The notes under the pieces are model-generated. The model ran no database searches. It saw only the letters and a program-made list of their open reading frames with translations, and was not told where the DNA came from. DNA of 64,000 nucleotides. It comes from Streptomyces sp. NBC_00878. GTDB taxonomy: Bacteria; Actinomycetota; Actinomycetes; Streptomycetales; Streptomycetaceae. Numbering within the stretch: the stretch's first letter is position 1; each line of letters opens with the position of its first letter. Where the stretch lies: contig NZ_JAPEOK010000001.1 in NCBI RefSeq assembly GCF_026341515.1, positions 5,828,001 through 5,892,000 on the forward strand, in the 5' to 3' direction. Made by a program: the position numbers and the translations under genes. This document shows, piece after piece, positions 34,455-43,529 of this stretch.

Positions 34455-35495
34455 CTAACGGCCGAACTGGAGGTATACGCCTTCCTCTGTGCCGTCGTAG
34501 TTCAGCTTCAGTTTGAACGTGATTGATCTGAAGGGTTCGGACTTGCTGATGTGAATGGTGCCGTTGGAATCGGTGGGCGGGCCTTCCTTGAACTTGCCCG
34601 TGACCGTGTTGTTCTGGGGGACCTTGAAGTCCGCGTCTCCGCTGATCCGGGTGATAGTCGTACCTGCCTCAAACGTCATGGTTGAGGCGAGTGATCCCAG
34701 GTGGAGGATGGCATCCTGTACCTTGGCGCCGAAGTCGATTTTGAACTCGGTGTCGTCTTTTCTGCTCCTGAGTTCTACGGAGTCCGAGGTGGGCAGTTGG
34801 GGGGTGTAGAGGGTCGTTCCGAATTCGGTGTGCTCTCCGTTGATGTCCACGGCGCCCAAAGTGCCGGTGAGTCCGGTGACCGTCACTGTTCGGCCGCCCA
34901 GCTTCCCGGTGGCTTTTCGGTCGTTGTCGCGGGACGTCCAGTCGACGAACTCTACTGTCCTGCCGAACTGGAGGTATACGCCTTCCTCTGTGCCGTCGTA
35001 GTTCAGCCTCAGTTTGAACGTGATCGAACTGAAGGGATCGGACTTGCTGATGTGAATGGTGCCGTTGGAATCGGTGGGCGGGCCTTCCTTGAACTTGCCC
35101 GTGACCGTGTTGTTCTGGGGGACCTTGAAGTCCGCGTCTCCGCTGATCCGGGTGATAGTCGTACCTGCCTCAAACGTCATGGTTGAGGCGAGTGATCCCA
35201 GGTGGAGGATGGCATCCTGTACCTTGGCGCCGAAGTCGATTTTGAACTCGGTGTCGTCTTTTCTGCTCCTGAGTTCTACCGAGTCCGAGGTGGGCAGTTG
35301 GGGGGTGTAGAGGGTCGTTCCGAATTCGGTGTGCTCTCCGTTGATGTCCACGGCGCCCAAAGTGCCGGTGAGTCCGGTGACCGTCACCGTTCGGCCGCCC
35401 AGCTTCCCGGTGGCTTTTTGGTCGCTGTCGCGGGACGTCCAGTCGACGAACACCTGCGCTTCTGTTGCCCTCACTTGCTGTTCTGTTGCCATCAT
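34455..35495 (-). CDS. Protein of two near-identical 167-residue beta-rich domains, unknown function
   Basis: 346 residues, no family recognised. After MMATEQQVRATEAQV come two domains, each running from FVDWTSRDxDxKATGKLGGR to GTEEGVYLQFGR. They differ at only a handful of residues and are encoded by a 501-bp direct repeat. The composition (alternating hydrophobic/polar, Gly, Thr, Asp) and turns such as GDADFKVPQNNTV suggest a beta sandwich, perhaps carbohydrate-binding or structural. It has no signal peptide, no membrane segment and no catalytic motif. ATG 35495 or 35492 both suit the AGGAGG ribosome site. Codon use is clearly less GC-biased than its neighbours, and a decayed transposase lies upstream, which points to horizontal acquisition. 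Confidence 0.75.
   Translation of the reverse strand: MMATEQQVRATEAQVFVDWTSRDSDQKATGKLGGRTVTVTGLTGTLGAVDINGEHTEFGTTLYTPQLPTSDSVELRSRKDDTEFKIDFGAKVQDAILHLGSLASTMTFEAGTTITRISGDADFKVPQNNTVTGKFKEGPPTDSNGTIHISKSDPFSSITFKLRLNYDGTEEGVYLQFGRTVEFVDWTSRDNDRKATGKLGGRTVTVTGLTGTLGAVDINGEHTEFGTTLYTPQLPTSDSVELRSRKDDTEFKIDFGAKVQDAILHLGSLASTMTFEAGTTITRISGDADFKVPQNNTVTGKFKEGPPTDSNGTIHISKSEPFRSITFKLKLNYDGTEEGVYLQFGR
34461..35462. repeat. 501-bp direct repeat, two copies
   Basis: Copies 34461-34961 and 34962-35462 are almost identical, with differences clustered near the copy ends. This indicates a recent tandem duplication or gene conversion. Confidence 0.92.
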
Positions 35496-36192
35496 CTCGG
35501 CCTCCTGGCGATCTGGACTCATTTCAACCAAAGGTCTGCCCCGGAGGTCCCCCCAAACGCATGGCCTACCCAAGACCAATACCGCCAGGGTACTTGTGTG
35601 CTCACCAACAGCCGCGCTTGCTCCGCTCAGCCTCTCAAGGGGAACAACCTTGCCCAAAGTTGAAAGACGTAGTGCTGTTGGGACTCTCTTCCAGGCTAGC
35701 CGGATACGAAATTCGCGCATCTCAGGGACCTGCCATTTCATTCGGAGAAAGCCGGAGAAACAGCGACGGGCAGGCGAGTCAAGCTCTTCCTGCCCAGGGC
35801 GAGACGCCGGGTCATCACGGTGATGACGGTCCAGGTGATCAAGGTGTCCTGACCAGCCGTTCGTAGTACCGCACGTACCGGCGAGCGCGCATCGCCCAGG
35901 CAGGGGTCGTTCGATGACCCAGTGACGAGGCACTCGATGGGCCCAGGAGGAGTCCTTGGGACGGCTGACATCGGCTCCTGAGGTATCCGCATAGTGCCAC
36001 GGACCAGCGGGAGTTGGGCCCGGCTGTCGTGGGCGCGCATGTTTACCGCGTCGATCGCACAGCGCGTAACCAGTCCACGCGCGAGCCCACCTCATCCGGT
36101 ACCAAGCGCTGCGACTCTCCCCACAGCCGCCGACGACAGAGGTGCCAGCGCCAAATGAGATGACTTCCAAAGAAGGAGGGCTGGGCCCGGAG
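35496..36192. other. About 700 bp of low-GC, gene-free DNA
   Basis: Contains the transposase remnant and the upstream region of the duplicated-domain gene. The remaining open frames lack family features. Base composition matches the duplicated-domain gene rather than the flanking core genes. Confidence 0.6.
35780..36110 (-). pseudogene. Decayed IS5-family-like transposase
   Basis: The minus strand shows transposase fragments in different frames. An N-terminal piece RLVPDEVGSRVDWL (about 36070-36115) ends at a stop. A C-terminal DDE-region piece follows: RHWVIER, then in a shifted frame YYERLVRT and ITWTVITVMTRRLA. These correspond to the start and the RxWVVERT...ATVIIMTRRL end of IS5/IS1182-type transposases as I remember them. 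The middle with the catalytic Asp residues is deleted, and stops and frameshifts are present. No terminal inverted repeats were identified. Confidence 0.6.
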
Positions 36193-37827
36193 TCACGTAG
36201 TGATGTCCCGGCGCCTCAGCGCACCCAGCCCCGTCCCCACCAGCACCACCGCGATCCCCGTAAGCACCAGCACCGGTGTCCATGCCATCTCCCCGCCCGG
36301 CAGCTTCGGGAGGTGGCCGAAGGGGGAGAGGTCCAAGGCCGCGTCCGGGAGTTCGAGGGCCGGGCCGATCCAGCCCAGGAGCAGAGCCGCGCCCGCCACA
36401 CCCCACGCTGCCGGAGCCACCTGCGGCGACACCCCGTGGAGGAGGACGGCCAGGCCGCCGATGGTCCAGATCGCGGGGAGCTGGACCATACAGGCGCCCA
36501 GGATGGAGGGGAGGTCGTGGCCGTAGCCGAGGGCCAGGCCGAGGCCGCCCACCAGCATGAGCAGTACCGCCCCGCCGAAGGCGATCAGCAGATGACCGGA
36601 GGCCCAGCGCAGGCGGCCCACGGCGTTCGCGAGGACGGGTTCCGCACGCTGGGAGGTCTCCTCGGCGTGCAGCCGCAGCACGGACTGGACGACGTACAGC
36701 GCGGCGACCATCCCGAGCATGCCGACCATCGTGGCGAGGAACGCGTCCGTGATCCCGGACTGGCCGCCCATGCGCTCGATGATCTCGCGGGTCCGTTCGT
36801 TGTCGCCGACCAGGTCCGTGGCGCCCGTGGTGATCCCACCGAAGGCGGCCCCGGCGGCGAGGAAACCGAGGCTCCAGCCGAGGACGCTGCCGCGCTGCAG
36901 CCGCCAGGCCAGCGCCCCGGCCGTACCGAGACGGCCGACCGCCGGGCCGGGCCGGGTCGGCAGGAAACTCATGCCGACGTCACGGCGGCCGGCCAGTTCG
37001 TACGCGATCACGCCCTGGAGGGCCACGGCGGCGGCGAAGAGGAGCAGCACCCACCAGCGTTCGGCGGCGAAGGCCCGCAGGTTCTCCAGCCAGCCGACGG
37101 GGGAGAGCCAGGTCAGTACCGACGAGCCGTCGTTCACCGACGAGTCGCCCGCCGCCCGCAGGACGAACGCCGCGCCGAGCAGTCCGCCCGTCAGCCCCTT
37201 CGTGAGCCGCGCGCTCTCGGTGAGCTGGGCGACGATCGCCGCCATCGTCGCGAAGACCATGCCGACCCCGGCCGTGCCGAGCCCGAGCGCCAGCGCGCCC
37301 GACGAGCCCTGGCCCGCGAGGCCGCCCGTGATGATCAGTGCGAGGGCCGCGTTCGCGACGAGGGCGGCGAGGAGCGCGGCGGTCAGCGGGGCGCGGCGGC
37401 CCACCATGCCCGCCGAGATCATCTCCTGACGGCCGCTCTCCTCCTCGTCCCGGGTGTGCCGCACGACGACGAGCAGGCTCATGATCGCGGCGAACACACC
37501 CGCGTACGTGCCGATGCGCCACGCCACGAGGCCGCCGAGAGAGTCACCGAACACCGGCCCGTACATGGCGCGCAGTGAGCTGTTGGTCAGCATCTGGCTG
37601 GCCACGTCGGCGCGTTCGGCGGCGGTGGAGTACACGCTCTTCAGCGAGCCCGGCATGGAGACCACCATCAGGCCGATCACCGCGACCCACAGCGGGATCA
37701 TCACCCGGTCGCGGCGCAGTGCGAGCCTCAACAGGGTCCAGGTACCGGCCAGTTGACGGGAACCGCCCGCTCGTACGCCGAACCTTGTGCCCGAAGTGCC
37801 CGAAGTGCCCGAAGCCACGGCGGTCAT
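36193..37827 (-). CDS. ABC-2 type exporter permease
   Basis: 544 residues, about twelve transmembrane helices in two halves, like actinobacterial tetronasin/antibiotic exporter permeases. Each half begins with a cytosolic segment ([32 protein letters not shown]). The N-terminus carries SGTSGTSGT from a 9-bp DNA repeat (about 37786-37815). It overlaps the ATPase gene by 4 bp and works with it. Substrate unknown; self-resistance or drug export is the usual role. Confidence 0.9.
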   Translation of the reverse strand: MTAVASGTSGTSGTRFGVRAGGSRQLAGTWTLLRLALRRDRVMIPLWVAVIGLMVVSMPGSLKSVYSTAAERADVASQMLTNSSLRAMYGPVFGDSLGGLVAWRIGTYAGVFAAIMSLLVVVRHTRDEEESGRQEMISAGMVGRRAPLTAALLAALVANAALALIITGGLAGQGSSGALALGLGTAGVGMVFATMAAIVAQLTESARLTKGLTGGLLGAAFVLRAAGDSSVNDGSSVLTWLSPVGWLENLRAFAAERWWVLLLFAAAVALQGVIAYELAGRRDVGMSFLPTRPGPAVGRLGTAGALAWRLQRGSVLGWSLGFLAAGAAFGGITTGATDLVGDNERTREIIERMGGQSGITDAFLATMVGMLGMVAALYVVQSVLRLHAEETSQRAEPVLANAVGRLRWASGHLLIAFGGAVLLMLVGGLGLALGYGHDLPSILGACMVQLPAIWTIGGLAVLLHGVSPQVAPAAWGVAGAALLLGWIGPALELPDAALDLSPFGHLPKLPGGEMAWTPVLVLTGIAVVLVGTGLGALRRRDITT

Positions 37828-38732
37828 CGCGACACCGCCTCCGCCCGCGCGTCCTCCTGGTAGTGGCGCAGGAACAGCTCTTCCAGGGTCGGCGGCGTGG
37901 AGGTCAGGGACCGTACGCCGGATTCGGTGAGCGAGCGCAGTACGGCGTTCAACTTGTCGCTCTCCACCTGGAGTTTGACCCTGCTGCCCTGGATGTCGAG
38001 GTCATGGATGCCGGGCAGGGCCGCCAATCCGTTGGGCGGGCCCACGAGTTCGGCGGTGACGCTCGTACGGGTCAGATGGCGCAGCTGGGTGAGCGAGCCG
38101 CTCTCCACGGTCCGGCCCTTGCGGATGATGCTGACGCGGTCGCACAGCTCCTCCACCTCACTGAGGATGTGGGAGGAGAGGAGGATGGTGCGGCCCCGGT
38201 CGCGTTCCTCCTCGACGCAGGACTGGAAGACCTCCTCCATGAGCGGGTCGAGGCCCGAGGTCGGCTCGTCCAGGATCAGCAGGTCGACGTCCGAGGCGAA
38301 GGCGGCGACGAGGGCGACCTTCTGCCGGTTGCCCTTGGAGTAGGTGCGCCCCTTCTTGGTCGGGTCGAGTTCGAACCGCTTGATCAGGTCCGTCCGGCGC
38401 GCCGTGTCGAGGCCCCCGCGCAGCCGCCCGTACAGGTCGATGACCTCGCCGCCGGAGAGGTTCCGCCAGAGGGTGACGTCGCCGGGGACGTACGCGACCC
38501 GGCGGTGGAGGTCCACCGCGTCGGTCCACGGGTCGCCGCCCAGCAGCTGGGCGGCGCCGGAGTCGGCGCGCAGCAGGCCCAGCAGGACGCGGATGGTGGT
38601 GGACTTCCCGGCGCCGTTCGGGCCGAGGAAGCCGTGGACCTCGCCGGTCTCGACGTCGAGGTCGAGACCGTCCAGAGCGTGCGTGCTGCCGAACGACTTG
38701 TGCAGTCCGGAGACGGTGATTGCCTTCGTCAT
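37824..38732 (-). CDS. ABC transporter ATP-binding subunit
   Basis: 302 residues, DrrA-like. Walker [11 protein letters not shown]-loop region [11 protein letters not shown], signature YSKGNRQKV (a degenerate LSGGQ, common in this group), Walker [15 protein letters not shown] and H-loop [13 protein letters not shown]-terminal domain of about 80 residues follows. First gene of the operon with the permease. The divergent MarR/GbsR gene and nested dyads upstream suggest repression relieved by a ligand. Confidence 0.94.
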   Translation of the reverse strand: MTKAITVSGLHKSFGSTHALDGLDLDVETGEVHGFLGPNGAGKSTTIRVLLGLLRADSGAAQLLGGDPWTDAVDLHRRVAYVPGDVTLWRNLSGGEVIDLYGRLRGGLDTARRTDLIKRFELDPTKKGRTYSKGNRQKVALVAAFASDVDLLILDEPTSGLDPLMEEVFQSCVEEERDRGRTILLSSHILSEVEELCDRVSIIRKGRTVESGSLTQLRHLTRTSVTAELVGPPNGLAALPGIHDLDIQGSRVKLQVESDKLNAVLRSLTESGVRSLTSTPPTLEELFLRHYQEDARAEAVSR

Positions 38733-38743
38733 GGTTCAGAACG

Positions 38744-38782
38744 TACGCTTCTTTCAGAAATTTGTGAAGTTAAGGAAGCGTA
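38744..38782. promoter_or_regulatory. Nested dyads in divergent ABC/MarR promoter
   Basis: Outer 8-bp arms TACGCTTC (38744-38751) and GAAGCGTA (38775-38782). Inner TTCAGAAATTTGTGAA (38753-38768) is a dyad in 14 of 16 positions. The stretch is AT-rich, and TATAAAT at 38781-38787 could be a -10 element. Likely operator for the regulator at 38846. Confidence 0.7.
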
Positions 38783-38845
38783 TAAATAACGGATAGACTC
38801 GACCATGGCGCGCTGAGCAGGTGATGGGCAGGAGAGGATCCAGGG

Positions 38846-39343
38846 ATGTCGGAACCGAGTGAGGTGGGGCGGGACCGGGAGGCGGTCTCGAAGTTCGTCG
38901 AGAGCTTCGCCGCACAGCTGGTCGAGGCCGGGATGCAGCGGATGCCGGCCCGGGTGTTCGGCGCCCTGCTCGCCTCGGACTCAGGGGCGCTGTCCTCCGC
39001 CGAGATCGGTGCGCAGCTCCAGGTCAGTCCCGCCGCCGTCTCCGGGGCGGTGCGCTATCTCGCGCAGCAGCACATGGTCTCGCGCGAGCGGGAACCCGGC
39101 TCGCGGCGCGAGCGGTACCGGGTGCACAGCGACCAGTGGTACGAGGCGCTGACCAACCGTGACGCGGTGCTCAAGCGCTGGCAGTCCGCCCTCGACGAGG
39201 GGGTCGACAGCCTGGGCATCGAGACGCCCGCGGGGCGGCGGCTCGCCGAGACCCGCGCCTTCTTCCAGTTCATCGAGGGGGAGATCGCCGCGATGATGGA
39301 GCGTTGGCGGGTCCACAAGGAGCGAGAGTTTGGGGACGGGTGA
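38846..39343 (+). CDS. MarR/GbsR family regulator
   Basis: 165 residues. Winged helix: RMPARVFGALLASDSGALSSAEIGAQLQVSPAAVSGAVRYL, with wing SREREPGSRRERYRVHSD; long C-terminal helices for dimerisation. The GbsR-type arrangement with a divergent ABC exporter recurs in Streptomyces. ATG 38846 is clear. Probably represses both directions through the nested dyads. Confidence 0.9.
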   Translation: MSEPSEVGRDREAVSKFVESFAAQLVEAGMQRMPARVFGALLASDSGALSSAEIGAQLQVSPAAVSGAVRYLAQQHMVSREREPGSRRERYRVHSDQWYEALTNRDAVLKRWQSALDEGVDSLGIETPAGRRLAETRAFFQFIEGEIAAMMERWRVHKEREFGDG

Positions 39344-39366
39344 GGTCGTGGGTGGCTGAGCGTGGT

Positions 39367-39407
39367 GGGGAACTGCGAGCCCGTCGTGGCTGGTCGCGCA
39401 GTTCCCC
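39367..39407. terminator. Hairpin between convergent marR and permease (repeat family A)
   Basis: GGGGAACTGCG (39367-39377) pairs with CGCAGTTCCCC (39397-39407). It serves the ends of both genes. Confidence 0.75.
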
Positions 39408-39427
39408 GCGCCCCTGAAGGGGCGCGC

Positions 39428-40939
39428 CTACCGCTCCTTCGTCTCCTCCAGGACCGTCCGTCCCAGCAGCGCGTACCCTTCCGGCCGCCGGCGCTTCAGG
39501 TACTGCGCGTACGCGACCCCGCCCACCGCGATCAGCGCGACGATCCACGGGGTGGCCTTCAGGACGATCGAGCCGGACTCGGGACCGGCCGCGACGCCCA
39601 TGTTGGACACCAGGAGCACCACCACCGCGAGCATCGCGAGACCGCCGACGAGCGGGGCGGTGAAGGTCCTGAACCAGTGACGCGACTCGGGGTGGTTCTT
39701 GCGGAAGTACGCCAGCACCGCGAACGAACACACCGCCTGCACCACCAGGATGGCCATCGTGCCGAGGATGGCGAGCAGGACGTACGTACCGGTGTACGGG
39801 TCCTTGCCGGCCGCCCAGAACGCGCCGAGCAGCACCGCGCTGACGACCGTCTGGACGAGGCCCGCGACGTGCGGGGAGCCGTGGTCCGGGTGGGTGCGCC
39901 CGATCGTGCGCTGCAGTGACGGCAGGACACCTTCGCGGCCGAGGGCGTAGAGATAGCGGGCGGCACAGTTGTGGAAGGCCATGCCGCAGGCCAGCGAGCC
40001 GGTGATCATCAGCCACTGCATGACGATGACGGCCCAGTGGCCGACGTACTGCTCGGTGGGGTTGAAGAAGAGGGCGAGCGGGTTGGAGGACGAGGCAGCC
40101 TCGACGGCCGCCGCCTCGCCGTTGCCCGTGACGGCCATCCAGGAGACGAAGACGTAGAAGATGCCGACGCCGAGTACCGAGATCATCGTGGCCTTGGGGA
40201 TGATCTTCTTCGGGTCGCGGGACTCCTCGCCGTACATGGCCGTCGACTCGAAGCCGACCCACGACCAGAAGGCGAAGAAGAGTCCGAGACCGGCCGAGGT
40301 CCCCTGGAAGGCGTTGACCGGGTTGACCGGACCGAACGTGAAGCCGTCCGGGCCGCCGCCGTGCAGCGCGACGGAGATCGCCATCGCCGCGAGGATCGTG
40401 ACCTCGGTGGCCAGCAGAACCACGAGCAGCTTCTCGGCGACCGACACCCCGAACCATGTGCCCATGGCGTTGATCGCGAGCATCAGGATCGCGAACGCCC
40501 ACCACGGGACGTCCACCCCCGTCTGGTCGTGGAGGGTCGTCGTGGCGAAGGTCGAGAAGATACCGATCAGGGCCGGCTCGAAGACCACGTACGCGAAGGT
40601 CGCGAGGAGTCCGGAGGCGAGGCCGACGGTCCGGCCGAGGCCGAACGAGATGAAGCCGTAGAAGGCGCCCGTGGACGTGATGTGCTTCGCCATCGAGGTG
40701 AAGCCGACCGCAAAGATCGCCAGGACGACCATTGCGACGAGGTAGCTCGCGGGGGCTCCGATGCCGTTTCCGGAGGAGACCATGAAGGGCACGTTGCCCG
40801 TCATCGCGGTGATCGGCGCGGCGGTGGCGACGGCCATGAAGACCACGCCCAGCAGGCCGATCGCGTTCGGCTTGAGCCGGTGGACGGTGGTGTCCTCGCC
40901 GGTCGCCGCCTCGGGGGCTGCGCCCTCCTGTACTGCCAT
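39428..40939 (-). CDS. APC-superfamily amino acid/amine permease, probable ethanolamine permease
   Basis: 503 residues, about twelve to fourteen helices. LKPNAIGLLGVVFMAVATAAPIT and FSVYGEESRDP-like ESTAMYGEESRDPKKIIPKA are APC signatures. Its ORF continues upstream, but ATG 40939 (MAVQEGAAP) has GAGAGGGG about ten bases away. It is divergent from eutBC, which together would import ethanolamine and cleave it. Other amines cannot be excluded from sequence. Confidence 0.83.
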   Translation of the reverse strand: MAVQEGAAPEAATGEDTTVHRLKPNAIGLLGVVFMAVATAAPITAMTGNVPFMVSSGNGIGAPASYLVAMVVLAIFAVGFTSMAKHITSTGAFYGFISFGLGRTVGLASGLLATFAYVVFEPALIGIFSTFATTTLHDQTGVDVPWWAFAILMLAINAMGTWFGVSVAEKLLVVLLATEVTILAAMAISVALHGGGPDGFTFGPVNPVNAFQGTSAGLGLFFAFWSWVGFESTAMYGEESRDPKKIIPKATMISVLGVGIFYVFVSWMAVTGNGEAAAVEAASSSNPLALFFNPTEQYVGHWAVIVMQWLMITGSLACGMAFHNCAARYLYALGREGVLPSLQRTIGRTHPDHGSPHVAGLVQTVVSAVLLGAFWAAGKDPYTGTYVLLAILGTMAILVVQAVCSFAVLAYFRKNHPESRHWFRTFTAPLVGGLAMLAVVVLLVSNMGVAAGPESGSIVLKATPWIVALIAVGGVAYAQYLKRRRPEGYALLGRTVLEETKER

Positions 40940-41178
40940 CGGGTGGCCCCTCTCCAGGGTCGTCCGCGGTCGCCCGCTCGTCTTCGCGCTTGTCTTCGCG
41001 CGTGTCTTCGGTCGACCGGAATGCTGCACGGAAAATGAGTCGTGTCGCCGGTCCGGGCGTTAAATGTTTGTCAACCAGACCTTTAGAACGCCTATGGATC
41101 GCCCCGGCAGCGAACGTCTGCGTTAACTCTCCGCCCGGCCATGGACCCCGTACGCCCACGCTTCGTACCGTCCCCGGC

Positions 41179-42573
41179 ATGAGCATGTACACCGCCACCC
41201 TCGGCGACCGCACCCACCGCTTCGACGGCCTCGCCCGGCTGCTCGCCGCCGCGAGCCCCGAACGCTCCGGCGACCGCCTCGCCGGGCTCGCCGCCGAGTC
41301 GGCGCAGGCGCGGGTCGCGGCCCGCTGGGCGCTGGCGGACGTGCCGCTGGCACGGTTCCTGGCCGAGCCGGTGATCCCGTACGAGGACGACGACGTCACC
41401 CGGCTCATCGTGGACACCCATGACGCGGTGGCCTTCGCACCGGTCGCCGGTCTCACGGTCGGGGAGTTCCGGGAGTGGCTGCTCTCGGACGCGGCGGACG
41501 CGACGGCCCTGGCCGCGCTGGCCCCAGGTCTGACCCCCGAGATGACGGCGGCCGTCTCCAAACTCATGGGCAACGCCGACCTGGTCGCCGTCGCCCGCAA
41601 GGTCCGTGTCGTCACGGCCTTCCGCTCGACGATCGGCCTGCCCGGCCGCCTCGCGACCCGCCTCCAGCCCAACCACCCCACCGACGACCCGGCGGGCGTC
41701 GCCGCGGCGCTCCTCGACGGGCTCCTCCTCGGCTCCGGCGACGCGGTCATCGGCATCAACCCGGCGACCGACAGCCCCAAGGCCGTACGGGACCTGCTGG
41801 AACTCCTGGACGGCGTGATCCAGCGGTACGCGATCCCCACCCAGTCCTGCGTGCTCAGCCACGTCACGACGAGCATCGACCTGATGGCCGCCGGAGCGCC
41901 CGTCGACCTCGTCTTCCAGTCCATCGCCGGTACCCAGGCCGCGAACGCCTCCTTCGGCGTCACCCTCGGCCTCCTCGACGAGGCGTACGAGGCGGCGCGC
42001 GCCCTGGGCCGCGGCACGGTCGGGTCCAACGCCCTGTACTTCGAGACCGGCCAGGGCAGCGCGCTCTCCGCCGACGCGCACCACGGGGTGGACCAGCAGA
42101 CGGTCGAGGCACGCGCGTACGCGGTGGCCCGCCGCTACGAGCCGTTCCTCGTCAACACGGTGGTCGGCTTCATCGGCCCGGAGTACCTGTACGACGGCCG
42201 GCAGATCCTCCGCGCCGCCCTCGAAGACCACTTCTGCGGCAAGCTGCTCGGCCTGCCCATGGGCCTGGACATCTGCTACACGAACCACGCCGACGCGGAC
42301 GACGACGACATCGCCACCATGCTGACCATGCTGGGCGTGGCCGGGGCGTCCTTCGTCATCTGCACGCCCGGCGGCGACGACATCATGCTCAACTACCAAT
42401 CCGCCTCCTTCCACGACGTGTTGTACCTGCGTGAGGTCCTGGGGCTGCGCCCGGCACCGGAGTTCGAGGCATGGCTCGACGGGATCGGCCTGCTCGACGA
42501 ACGGGGTGGGATACGGTCCGTCGCCGGCACCGCCCACCCCCTGATGGCCATCGGCAAGGAGCTGGCAGCATGA
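41179..42573 (+). CDS. eutB: Ethanolamine ammonia-lyase large subunit
   Basis: 464 residues; TIM-barrel subunit of the adenosylcobalamin-dependent lyase that converts ethanolamine to acetaldehyde and ammonia. Signposts: VSKLMGNADLVAVARKVRVV, FRSTIGLPGRLATRLQPNHP, GDAVIGINPATDSP, FQSIAGTQAANASFG, ALYFETGQGSALSADAHHG and MGLDICYTNHADAD. ATG 41179 lacks a strong ribosome site; two more ATGs follow within six codons. It overlaps eutC by 4 bp. Confidence 0.96.
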   Translation: MSMYTATLGDRTHRFDGLARLLAAASPERSGDRLAGLAAESAQARVAARWALADVPLARFLAEPVIPYEDDDVTRLIVDTHDAVAFAPVAGLTVGEFREWLLSDAADATALAALAPGLTPEMTAAVSKLMGNADLVAVARKVRVVTAFRSTIGLPGRLATRLQPNHPTDDPAGVAAALLDGLLLGSGDAVIGINPATDSPKAVRDLLELLDGVIQRYAIPTQSCVLSHVTTSIDLMAAGAPVDLVFQSIAGTQAANASFGVTLGLLDEAYEAARALGRGTVGSNALYFETGQGSALSADAHHGVDQQTVEARAYAVARRYEPFLVNTVVGFIGPEYLYDGRQILRAALEDHFCGKLLGLPMGLDICYTNHADADDDDIATMLTMLGVAGASFVICTPGGDDIMLNYQSASFHDVLYLREVLGLRPAPEFEAWLDGIGLLDERGGIRSVAGTAHPLMAIGKELAA

Positions 42574-43415
42574 CGGATCGTCAACTGGCGACCCTGGTAA
42601 GGGCATTGATGGCACCCGGGTCGCCGGATTCGTCGGATTCGTCGGATGCCGCGCTGTGGGCGGGGCTGCGGCGGCACACCCAGGCGCGGATCGGGCTGGG
42701 CCGTGCCGGGTCCGCCCTGCCGACGCGCCACCGTCTCGAACTGCAGGCCGCGCACGCGGCGGCGCGGGACGCGGTGCACTCGCCGTTCGACCCGGACGTG
42801 GTGGCGTCGGCGCTGCCGGGTGTGCCGACGGTACGGGTCCGGAGTGCGGCTCCCGACCGGCTGACGTACCTTCAGCGGCCCGATCTGGGCCGCAGGCTCG
42901 ATGACATCGACCGGGCGCACCTTCCGCGTGACGCCTGCGGCGCCCGGGACGCCTGGGACGTTGTCTTCGTGGTTGCGGACGGGCTGTCGAGCCGGGCCGT
43001 CCACGATCACGCGGCGCCGCTGATCCGCGCGACCACGGCCCTGCTCCCGGCCGACTGGCGGGTCGCGCCGGTCGTCCTCGCCGAGCAGGCGCGGGTGGCG
43101 CTCGGTGACGACGTCGCCCACGCGCTGGGCGCGGCCATGGTCGTCGTCCTTGTCGGCGAACGGCCCGGGATGTCGGCGGCGGACTCCCTGGGCGCGTACC
43201 TCACGTACGCCCCGAAGCCCGGCACCACGACGGACGCCGACCGCAACTGCCTCTCCAACATCCGGCCTCCGCTGGGCCTGTCCTACGAGACGGCGTCCGC
43301 CAAGCTGACGGTCCTCATGCACCGGGCCCGCGAGCTGCGTCTCACCGGGGTGAACCTGAAGGACGAGTCGGACACACTGCCGACGGCACCGACGACACCG
43401 ACCAAGCTGCCGTAG
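42570..43415 (+). CDS. eutC: Ethanolamine ammonia-lyase small subunit
   Basis: 281 residues; contributes to the cobalamin site of EutBC. Seen: AHAAARDAVHSPFD, LTYLQRPDLGRRLDDID, VVADGLSSRAVHDHA, VGERPGMSAADSLGAYLTY and DRNCLSNIRPPLGLSYETA. A Ser/Asp run (SPDSSDSSDAA) near residue 20 stems from a small DNA repeat. It is coupled to eutB. No eutA reactivase or microcompartment genes are present. Confidence 0.95.
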   Translation: MTDRQLATLVRALMAPGSPDSSDSSDAALWAGLRRHTQARIGLGRAGSALPTRHRLELQAAHAAARDAVHSPFDPDVVASALPGVPTVRVRSAAPDRLTYLQRPDLGRRLDDIDRAHLPRDACGARDAWDVVFVVADGLSSRAVHDHAAPLIRATTALLPADWRVAPVVLAEQARVALGDDVAHALGAAMVVVLVGERPGMSAADSLGAYLTYAPKPGTTTDADRNCLSNIRPPLGLSYETASAKLTVLMHRARELRLTGVNLKDESDTLPTAPTTPTKLP

Positions 43416-43485
43416 GCGGACGCGGCTCTCTGGCCGGACGCGGTCCCTCGGCCGGATGCAACCCCTCGGCCGGACGCGGTCCCCT
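43414..43485. repeat. 18-bp tandem repeat, four imperfect units
   Basis: Units GGCCGGACGCGGTCCCTC and variants at 43414, 43432, 43450 and 43468, right after eutC. Non-coding although the unit is divisible by three. Confidence 0.75.
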
Positions 43486-43529
43486 ACACTCCGGCGTGCC
43501 TCCAACTCCGTTGGCACACAGGGGGATTC

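Noticed and set aside
40940..41178. Cobalamin riboswitch upstream of eutBC
   Set aside because: No B12-box-like conserved core was seen. The interval has only short TCTTCGCGC repeats and an AT-rich patch with TGTCAA, and ethanolamine lyase genes are not usually controlled this way.
39270..42029. 919-residue minus-strand ORF over eutB and the permease
   Set aside because: Arg/Pro-rich composition typical of an antisense or out-of-frame GC-rich shadow; the permease and eutB frames are clearly the coding ones.
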